DNA of 64,000 nt from DATBMA01 sp036555105 (GTDB lineage: Bacteria > Actinomycetota > Acidimicrobiia > Spongiisociales > ZC4RG35), in the NCBI GenBank assembly GCA_036555105.1, contig DATBMA010000023.1:15673-79672 (forward strand). Reading direction: 5' to 3'. The notes beneath the pieces are model-generated. The model ran no database searches. It was not told where the DNA came from and saw only the letters and a list, made by a program, of their open reading frames with translations. The translations under genes and the position numbers were made by a program. Below, one piece after another: positions 57,869-64,000 of the stretch; the first letter of the stretch is position 1, and every line of letters begins with the position of its first letter.

Positions 57869-60268
57869 ATGAAGGTGAGCCTGCGCTGGCTGCGGGAGTT
57901 CATCGACCTGCCGACCGAGGATCCCTCCGAGCTCGAGCAGGTGCTGGTGTCGCTCGGCCACGAGGTGGAGGCGGTGGAGCGTCATCTGCCAGATTGGTCG
58001 GGGGTGAGTGTGGGCAGGGTCGAGTCGATCCGCCCTCATCCGTCGGCCGACCGGGTGCGGCTGGTGACGGTCACCACCGGGTCCACCCAGCGGGAGGTGG
58101 TCTGCGGCGCCTGGAATTTTGCCGAAGGCGCCATCGTTGCCTTCGCCCCCGCCGGGTCCACCCTGGCCGGGGGAGTGGAGTTGGAGCCCCGCGCGATCAG
58201 GGGTGTCCAGTCGGCCGGCATGGTGCTGTCCGAGCGGGAACTCGGCCTCGGCAGCGACCACGGCGGCATCTTGGTCCTCGACCCGGATACGCCCATCGGG
58301 GCACCGCTGGAGGACGTGATCGGGCTGCCCGATGTCGTGCTCGATCTGAAGATCACGCCCAATCGGCCAGACGTCATGTCCATGGTCGGCGTCGCCCGCG
58401 AGCTCGCCGCCTACTACGAGCTGCCATTTCGCACCCCCGAGTTGCAACCGCCAACGGTGCCAGGGCGTTCGATGACCAAGGTCACCATCGCCGACCCCGA
58501 AGGTTGCTGGCGGTTCGCCGGACGCGAGGTCAGCGGGACGGCGTACGGTGCCTCCCCGCTCTGGATGCGCAGGCGCCTGCAGCTGGCCGGCGTGCGCCCG
58601 ATCTCATTGGTGGTCGACGTCACCAACTACGTCATGATCGAGCTAGGACAGCCGCTTCACGCCTTCGATCGGGATCGCCTGGCGGGTGGGATCATCGAGG
58701 TGCGCCGCGCCAGAGGCGGGGAGATGCTTCGCACCCTGGATGGCATCGAAAGGGCTCTGACTCCTGACGATCTGGTCGTCGCCGATCGGGAGAATGCCAA
58801 GGCGCTGGCGGGGACCATGGGCGGCGAGGACAGCGAAGTGAGCGAGTCGACCACGAACGTGCTCATCGAGGGCGCCGCTTGGGATCCACCCACGGTGATG
58901 TACATGAGCAGGCGCCATGGTTTGAGGTCGGAGGCTTCCGCCCGGTTCGAACGCGGGGTCGACCCCAACCTGCCGCCCGATGCGGTCGCACGAGCGGCCC
59001 TCCTGATCATCGAGCTGGGAGGAGGCGAGTCACCGGCTGAACCAATCGACGAAGTCGCCCGCGCCATACAGCCGGTATCCATCGAGCTCCGACTGGCAGA
59101 CGTGACACGCGTCCTCGGCCCCGGTTTCACGACCCAGTCCGTGGCCGGCCTGCTGCGCCGACTCCACATGGAGGTCATCGAAGGCGAGCCTTCCACGGTG
59201 ACCGTGCCCACCTACCGGCGTGACCTCACCCGCCCCATCGACCTGGTGGAAGAGGTGGCCAGGCTATGGGGATACGACCGCTTCGACGAGACCATCCCAA
59301 CAGGCGCTTCAGGCGGTTGGACACGTGAACAAAAGCGGCGCCGGCTTATGTGGTCGATTCTCACGGGCGCCGGCCTGTCGCAAGCAGTCAACCTGCCGTT
59401 CCTGGGAGCCGAGGACCTGGCCGCCGCCGATTACCCCGAGGACCACGAGGCCCGCTCAACCATCCGCATACGAAATCCCCTGAACGAGGAGCTGTCGACC
59501 CTTCGCACCAGCCTTCTACCCGGTCTCCTGCGCAGCGCTCGTGCCAACACGTCGCGAGGTGCCGAGGCGGTCTCCCTCTTCGAAGAGGGGAGGGTGTTCT
59601 TCAATCGACGCTGGGGGGTTGACGAGCGAGTTCCGGATCAGCCGGAGCGGCTCGCCTTCGTCTGCCTTGGCCCCTTCGCCGAGTCGAGGCTGGGTCAGCC
59701 GCCCCGTCTTGCCGACTTCGACACCGCCGCCGGTCTGTGGCGGAGGCTGGCGACTGGGCTCGGGCTCGAGGGCACCTCCATCGAGGCCGCATCGGAACCC
59801 GGCTTTCATCCGGGACGGACCGGGCGAGTGGTTCTCGCCGGCAACGCCATCGGCTTCGTCGGGGAGATAGCCCCCAGTACGGCCGCTGCCTACGGGCTGG
59901 AGGGAAGGGTGGCAGCCGCCGAGCTGGACCTCGCCTCCCTGCTGGCGCCTCCGGCGCCGTGGGTATTCGCCGAGCCCAGCCCCTACCCGGCAGTCGACTT
60001 CGACCTTGCGTTCGAGCTGGCGGGTGACATCCCGGTCGCGGCCTTGGTCGATGCCACCCGTGCTGCCGGAGGGGATTTTGTCGAGGACCTCAGGGTCTTC
60101 GACGTCTACACAGGCCCCGGCTTGGCCGAAGGTAGCCGGTCCGTGGCGATCCGCTATCGCCTGCGTTCGCCAGAAGCGACCATGACCGGCGACGAAGCCG
60201 GTGCAGTCCGTCAGCAGATGATCGTGGCGGCGTCCGCCCTTGGAGCCCGGCTGCGCGGGGCAGGATGA
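57869..60268 (+). CDS. pheT: phenylalanyl-tRNA synthetase beta subunit
   Basis: A 799-residue subunit containing the tRNA-binding OB domain (about 40-150, HPSADRVRLVTV), the B3/B4 editing domain that clears Tyr-tRNA-Phe, B5, and a C-terminal FDX-ACB anticodon-binding domain (PYPAVDFDLAFE). Complete length. ATG; its stop overlaps the OTC-like gene. Confidence 0.96.
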   Translation: MKVSLRWLREFIDLPTEDPSELEQVLVSLGHEVEAVERHLPDWSGVSVGRVESIRPHPSADRVRLVTVTTGSTQREVVCGAWNFAEGAIVAFAPAGSTLAGGVELEPRAIRGVQSAGMVLSERELGLGSDHGGILVLDPDTPIGAPLEDVIGLPDVVLDLKITPNRPDVMSMVGVARELAAYYELPFRTPELQPPTVPGRSMTKVTIADPEGCWRFAGREVSGTAYGASPLWMRRRLQLAGVRPISLVVDVTNYVMIELGQPLHAFDRDRLAGGIIEVRRARGGEMLRTLDGIERALTPDDLVVADRENAKALAGTMGGEDSEVSESTTNVLIEGAAWDPPTVMYMSRRHGLRSEASARFERGVDPNLPPDAVARAALLIIELGGGESPAEPIDEVARAIQPVSIELRLADVTRVLGPGFTTQSVAGLLRRLHMEVIEGEPSTVTVPTYRRDLTRPIDLVEEVARLWGYDRFDETIPTGASGGWTREQKRRRLMWSILTGAGLSQAVNLPFLGAEDLAAADYPEDHEARSTIRIRNPLNEELSTLRTSLLPGLLRSARANTSRGAEAVSLFEEGRVFFNRRWGVDERVPDQPERLAFVCLGPFAESRLGQPPRLADFDTAAGLWRRLATGLGLEGTSIEAASEPGFHPGRTGRVVLAGNAIGFVGEIAPSTAAAYGLEGRVAAAELDLASLLAPPAPWVFAEPSPYPAVDFDLAFELAGDIPVAALVDATRAAGGDFVEDLRVFDVYTGPGLAEGSRSVAIRYRLRSPEATMTGDEAGAVRQQMIVAASALGARLRGAG

Positions 60269-61155
60269 ACCTTCTCTCGGTAGGCGATCTGGGGCCAGAT
60301 CAGCTCGCCGGGGTGATCGACCTCGCCGCCAGGGTCAAGGCTGATCCAGGTTCGGTGGCCGACACCCTGAAGGGACGCTCCATCGGGCTCTTCTTCATGA
60401 AGCAGTCGGTGCGCACATGGGTTTCGTGCGACGTGGCCGCCATGGAGCTCGGCCTCCACTCCGTCTCGATTCGGAACGAGGAGGTTGGGCTGGGAAAGCG
60501 CGAGCCACCCGAGGACGTCGGCCGGGTCCTGGAGCGATACCTCGATCTCCTGGCCCTGCGGGTCTTCGATCACACCGACCTGACCCGTCTTGCCGGCCAG
60601 GTGCGGATTCCCGTCGTGAATCTGCTTTCTGACCGCGAGCACCCGTGTCAGGCAATCGGCGACCTCCAGACCATCGCCGAGCGCCGACCCCTGCGAGGCA
60701 CGGTTCTCACTTACGTCGGGGACGGCAACAACGTCGCCAACTCCCTGGTGCTGGCGGCTGCCATGGCGGGTATCGAGGTCCGAGTGGCATCGCCTCCCGG
60801 ATACGAGCCCATGCCCGAAGCCCTCGCCATGGCCGCCGAGCATGGCCCGGTCTCGGTTACCAGTGACCCTCGCCAGGCCGTGGCCGGAGCCGATGTGGTG
60901 TATACCGACGTGTGGACCTCGATGGGCCAGGAAGATGAGGCCCTCGACAGGCAGCGGGCCTTCGCCGGGTTTCAGGTCGACACCGAGTTGTTCGAGCTTG
61001 CCTCGGCGGACGCCTTCTTCATGCACTGCCTCCCGGCCCACCGAGGTGAAGAGGTGACCGCCGACATGCTCGAGCATCCGCGCTCCGTGGTGTTCGACCA
61101 GGCGGAGAACCGCAAGCACTCCTTCAAGGCGATCCTGCTGCACCTGCTGGGATGA
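60265..61155 (+). CDS. argF: ornithine carbamoyltransferase family protein with an atypical carbamoyl phosphate loop
   Basis: A 296-residue transcarbamylase. The ornithine-side motifs are normal: HPCQ (126-129), DVWTSMG (215-221) and HCLP (254-257). The carbamoyl phosphate loop, STRTR in OTC and ATC enzymes, reads SVRTW at 48-52, replacing the last Arg by Trp and followed by SCD where SFE is usual. It may be an OTC with a modified site or a relative acting on another amine. In other actinobacteria argF lies in an arg cluster right after pheST; here it is the only arg gene. Overlaps both neighbours by 4 nt. Confidence 0.75.
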   Translation: MNLLSVGDLGPDQLAGVIDLAARVKADPGSVADTLKGRSIGLFFMKQSVRTWVSCDVAAMELGLHSVSIRNEEVGLGKREPPEDVGRVLERYLDLLALRVFDHTDLTRLAGQVRIPVVNLLSDREHPCQAIGDLQTIAERRPLRGTVLTYVGDGNNVANSLVLAAAMAGIEVRVASPPGYEPMPEALAMAAEHGPVSVTSDPRQAVAGADVVYTDVWTSMGQEDEALDRQRAFAGFQVDTELFELASADAFFMHCLPAHRGEEVTADMLEHPRSVVFDQAENRKHSFKAILLHLLG

Positions 61156-61724
61156 AGCCGGCCGACATCGACTGGGAGGCGCCGGCGGCGCTGATCGCCC
61201 CCGCCTTCCTGGGGATGCGGCTGCGGGTGCGCAGCCAGGAAGGTGACACCGAGGTCGCCCTCTCCGAGGTCGAGGCATATGGGCCGGATGACCCCGCCAG
61301 CCACTCGTTCAAAGGGATCACCAGGCGCAATGCCACTATGTTCGGGGCTCCAGGGCTCCTATACGTCTACCTCTCGTACGGAGTCCACTGGTGCGCCAAC
61401 ATCGTGGTCGGCCCGGAGGGCACGGGGGCGGCAGTGCTGCTGCGGGCGGGTGTGCCCACCGGCGGCGAGGCCCTGATGAAGCGCAGACGCGGCACCGACC
61501 GCAACGTCACCCTCGGCCCCGGCAACTTGACCAAGGCGCTCGGCATCAACGGTGAGGACGATGGGACCAAGCTGCTGAGCCAAGGCTCTCGCATCTCCCT
61601 GCTCGAGGGAGAAACGGTGGGGGAGTACCGCGCGGGCCCCAGGATCGGAGTCACTCTCGGAGCCGAGTCCCAATGGCGATTCCGAACCATGCCTTCACCG
61701 AGGGTTCGGGCGCCTCGTCACTAA
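61152..61724 (+). CDS. mpg: 3-methyladenine DNA glycosylase (AAG/Mpg family)
   Basis: A 190-residue alkyladenine glycosylase starting base excision of alkylated purines. EVEAYGPDDPASHSFKGITRRNATMFG contains the catalytic Glu and the intercalation region, followed by YLSYGVHWCANIV and GPGNLTKALGI. Its position before tyrS is conserved in actinobacteria. ATG within the OTC stop; ends in TAA. Confidence 0.93.
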   Translation: MKPADIDWEAPAALIAPAFLGMRLRVRSQEGDTEVALSEVEAYGPDDPASHSFKGITRRNATMFGAPGLLYVYLSYGVHWCANIVVGPEGTGAAVLLRAGVPTGGEALMKRRRGTDRNVTLGPGNLTKALGINGEDDGTKLLSQGSRISLLEGETVGEYRAGPRIGVTLGAESQWRFRTMPSPRVRAPRH

Positions 61725-61727
61725 CCT
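61722..61727 (+). promoter_or_regulatory. TAACCT -10 box for tyrS formed by the mpg stop codon
   Basis: TAA of mpg plus CCT, 11 nt before the tyrS ATG, with no Shine-Dalgarno. Fourth instance of the same arrangement in this window. Confidence 0.5.
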
Positions 61728-61738
61728 CGCCGCCTTCC

Positions 61739-62932
61739 ATGACCGCCGCCATCCTCCGGAACCTGGCAACGGTGCAGCCGGCCTCGGAGCTGGAGCCGCG
61801 CCTCACCGAAGGCAAGCCCTTGCGGGTCAAGCTGGGAGTCGACCCGACGGCCCCGGCCGTCACATTGGGCTGGGCGGTGGTGCTTCGCAAGCTGCGGGAC
61901 TTCCAGGACGCCGGCCATACCGCCGTCCTCATCATCGGCGACTTCACCGCCCAAGTGGGCGACCCGTCGGGCCGCAACGAGATCCGTCGCCGGCTCAGCG
62001 CAGGGGAAGTGCAGGGATATGCGGACAAGCTCCTCAGCCAGTTCGATCGGATCCTGGCCCCGGACCGCCTGGAGATTCGATACAACTCGGAGTGGCTGGG
62101 CGCTTTGGACATGGCGGCCCTGCTGGACCTCACCGCGAAGGCGACCGTTGCCCAACTGCTCGAGCGAGGCGACTTCGCCAAGCGATTCGAGGAGGGCAAC
62201 CCGATCTCGCTCATGGAGTTCCTGTACCCGATGATGCAGGGCTACGACTCAGTGGCGGTCGAAGCCGACATCGAGCTGGGTGGGACCGACCAGCTTTGGA
62301 ATCTCATGATGGGCCGAGCCATCCAAGCTCGTTACGGACAGCGGCCCCAGGTAGCGGTGACCGTCCCCCTCCTGGTGGGAACCGATGGGGTCAACAAGAT
62401 GTCGCAATCCCTCGACAATTACATCGGTGTCACCGACCGCCCTGAGGATATGTTCGGCAAAGTCATGAGCATCCCCGACTCGTTGCTTCAGGACTGGTTT
62501 CTGCTGGCGGCCTGGGCCGATCCGGCGGAGGTGGATGAGATCGGCCGGGGCCTGGCCGACGGGGCACTTCATCCGGCGGCGGTCAAGCGCGACCTCGCTG
62601 CCCGGATCGTGAGCCTCTATTGGGGGGAGGAGGAGGCGGCCGGAGCCCGAGCTGCATTCGACCGCACCTTCAAGGACCACCGGCCACCCGAGGAGGTCGA
62701 CGAGGCAGTCCTCCCTCCTGGCGACCCCGTCTATCTACCCACCCTTCTTCGGGATCTCGGCCTGGCGCCTTCGAGCAACGAGGCCAAACGCCTGATCGCA
62801 CAGATGGCGGTCTCCCTCGACGGGCTACCGGTGACAGGCGAGGAGGTCGCCCGGGACGCCGTACTCGGCTCCATCCTTCGGGTGGGGAAGCGCCGCTTCG
62901 TGCGACTGACGGCCGGCGACGGCCGTTCTTGA
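61739..62932 (+). CDS. tyrS: tyrosyl-tRNA synthetase with a divergent HIGH motif
   Basis: A 397-residue class Ic synthetase. KLGVDPTAPAVTLGWAVVL covers the HIGH region, but the usual HLGH reads TLGW. GDFTAQVGDPSGR, GTDQLWNLMMGR and the second signature KMSQS are normal, and a C-terminal S4 domain (LIAQMAVSLDG) is present. Length and all other blocks are intact, so it is probably active. ATG chosen because it follows the TAACCT box and begins family homology; an in-frame ATG at 61673 lies inside mpg. The stop TGA is part of the rrn -35 TTGACA. Confidence 0.93.
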   Translation: MTAAILRNLATVQPASELEPRLTEGKPLRVKLGVDPTAPAVTLGWAVVLRKLRDFQDAGHTAVLIIGDFTAQVGDPSGRNEIRRRLSAGEVQGYADKLLSQFDRILAPDRLEIRYNSEWLGALDMAALLDLTAKATVAQLLERGDFAKRFEEGNPISLMEFLYPMMQGYDSVAVEADIELGGTDQLWNLMMGRAIQARYGQRPQVAVTVPLLVGTDGVNKMSQSLDNYIGVTDRPEDMFGKVMSIPDSLLQDWFLLAAWADPAEVDEIGRGLADGALHPAAVKRDLAARIVSLYWGEEEAAGARAAFDRTFKDHRPPEEVDEAVLPPGDPVYLPTLLRDLGLAPSSNEAKRLIAQMAVSLDGLPVTGEEVARDAVLGSILRVGKRRFVRLTAGDGRS

Positions 62933-62956
62933 CAGGGAACCCGGCCTCGCTAAAGT
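62929..62956 (+). promoter_or_regulatory. ribosomal RNA promoter
   Basis: TTGACA (62929-62934), 16-nt spacer, TAAAGT (62951-62956): the only near-consensus sigma-A promoter in the window. The -35 contains the tyrS stop codon. Predicted transcript start near 62963, giving a ~296-nt leader before 16S. Confidence 0.8.
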
Positions 62957-63054
62957 TCCGCACCCGCCGCCGGCTGGCCCGGCGGTGCTTCCATGGGCTG
63001 CCGAAGCGCCCACCAGAAGAGTTTGCCCCGGCAACGGTGTAATCTGGCCGGTCT

Positions 63055-63091
63055 GCGCCCATTCGGGCGCGGCGCGGGCTCCTTGACAACT
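63055..63091 (+). promoter_or_regulatory. boxB-like hairpin plus boxA-like antitermination site
   Basis: A perfect hairpin GCGCCC-ATTC-GGGCGC (63055-63070) is followed by GCTCCTTGACAACT (63078-63091), similar to bacterial rrn boxA sequences. This arrangement matches rRNA antitermination leaders read by NusB, S10 and NusA. Confidence 0.6.
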
Positions 63092-63151
63092 AAACAGCGT
63101 GCCAAAAGTCAGCACTACTCACATCCGCAAGGGTGTGGGTTCGCATCATGG

Positions 63152-63184
63152 CTCGGGCATCCGGCTCAATGCCGGGAGCCCGGG
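63152..63184 (+). repeat. stem-loop near the 16S 5' end, candidate processing stem
   Basis: Outer stem 63152-63158 pairs with 63178-63184 (CTCGGGC / GCCCGGG, one G-U). A 2-nt internal loop on each side follows, then inner stem CCGGC / GCCGG (63161-63165 / 63171-63175) with loop TCAAT. Confidence 0.55.
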
Positions 63185-63258
63185 ACCCACATGAAACAAC
63201 GCGAACTCGAAAACCGACAGGTTGGCCAGGCCCCTCAAAAGGTCGGCCAAAAGACTGT

Positions 63259-64000
<742 letters not shown>

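Larger units (their letters stand above)
62963..63258 (+). ncRNA. rrn leader (no protein gene)
   Basis: Transcribed spacer before 16S. It holds an unassigned first third, a boxB-like hairpin and boxA-like site (listed separately), and a strong stem-loop at 63152-63184 likely used in 16S precursor processing. No tRNA and no credible ORF. Confidence 0.7.

Noticed and set aside
63083..63111. second TTGACA in the rrn leader as a P2 promoter
   Set aside because: No -10 hexamer at 16-18 nt. The sequence is better explained as part of the boxA-like element.

Overview
This window is a gene-dense (close to 98% coding), high-GC stretch of bacterial chromosome. It ends in the first ~740 nt of a 16S rRNA gene. 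The gene orders are classically actinobacterial: pgsA-acyltransferase-pimA-pdxST-yebC-ruvCAB, mihF-gmk-rpoZ-coaBC-metK-priA, and mltG-aroE-prepilin peptidase-aroCKB-efp-nusB. An actinobacterial mIHF and a helicase-degenerate PriA agree with this. The 16S start (short helices, V3 region) looks most like class Acidimicrobiia. That class call is an inference that needs a database comparison.

Layout. 1-2328 (minus strand): the 5' end of citrate synthase and an EF-G-like GTPase. Everything after about 2400 is on the plus strand. 2407-4888: phosphatidylinositol-type phospholipid and mannoside genes. 4923-6390: pyridoxal phosphate synthase pdxST. 6393-9245: yebC and the RuvCAB resolvasome. 9288-14399: queuosine genes queA and tgt, then the Sec accessory genes yajC-secD-secF. 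14444-17774: apt, a bifunctional (p)ppGpp synthetase/hydrolase, and a metallo-beta-lactamase-fold protein. 18015-25114: hisS, aspS, rarA, a 57-residue membrane protein and alaS. 25125-32982: ruvX, mltG, the shikimate genes aroE/aroC/aroK/aroB with a DUF4388 gene and a prepilin peptidase between them, then efp and nusB. 33019-42991: a PyrR-controlled pyrimidine operon, pyrR-pyrB-pyrC-carA-carB-pyrD-pyrF-MFS. 43022-49741: mihF, gmk, rpoZ, coaBC, metK, priA, def, fmt. 49783-54742: rpe, a REC-GGDDF response regulator and the riboflavin genes ribD-ribE-ribBA-ribH. 54929-62932: infC-rpmI-rplT behind a structured leader, an rRNA/tRNA methyltransferase, pheS-pheT, an unusual ornithine carbamoyltransferase, a 3-methyladenine glycosylase and tyrS. 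62929-64000: rrn promoter, antitermination leader and partial 16S rRNA.

The genes are packed as long translationally coupled strings. Twenty-five junctions are 4-nt ATGA, GTGA or CTGA overlaps. Many units begin with a TAnnnT box only 6-11 nt before the start codon and lack a Shine-Dalgarno sequence, which suggests leaderless mRNAs. Several of these boxes are built from the stop codon of the preceding gene.

I found no mobile element, prophage, CRISPR array, toxin-antitoxin locus, defence system or secondary-metabolite cluster. The interesting material is in expression signals (infC leader switch, PyrR hairpin over the ribosome binding site, AUC/CUG start codons, stop-codon promoters) and in a few odd proteins: TyrRS with TLGW in place of HIGH, OTC with SVRTW in place of STRTR, a REC-GGDDF protein inside the riboflavin string, and DUF4388 next to a prepilin peptidase.
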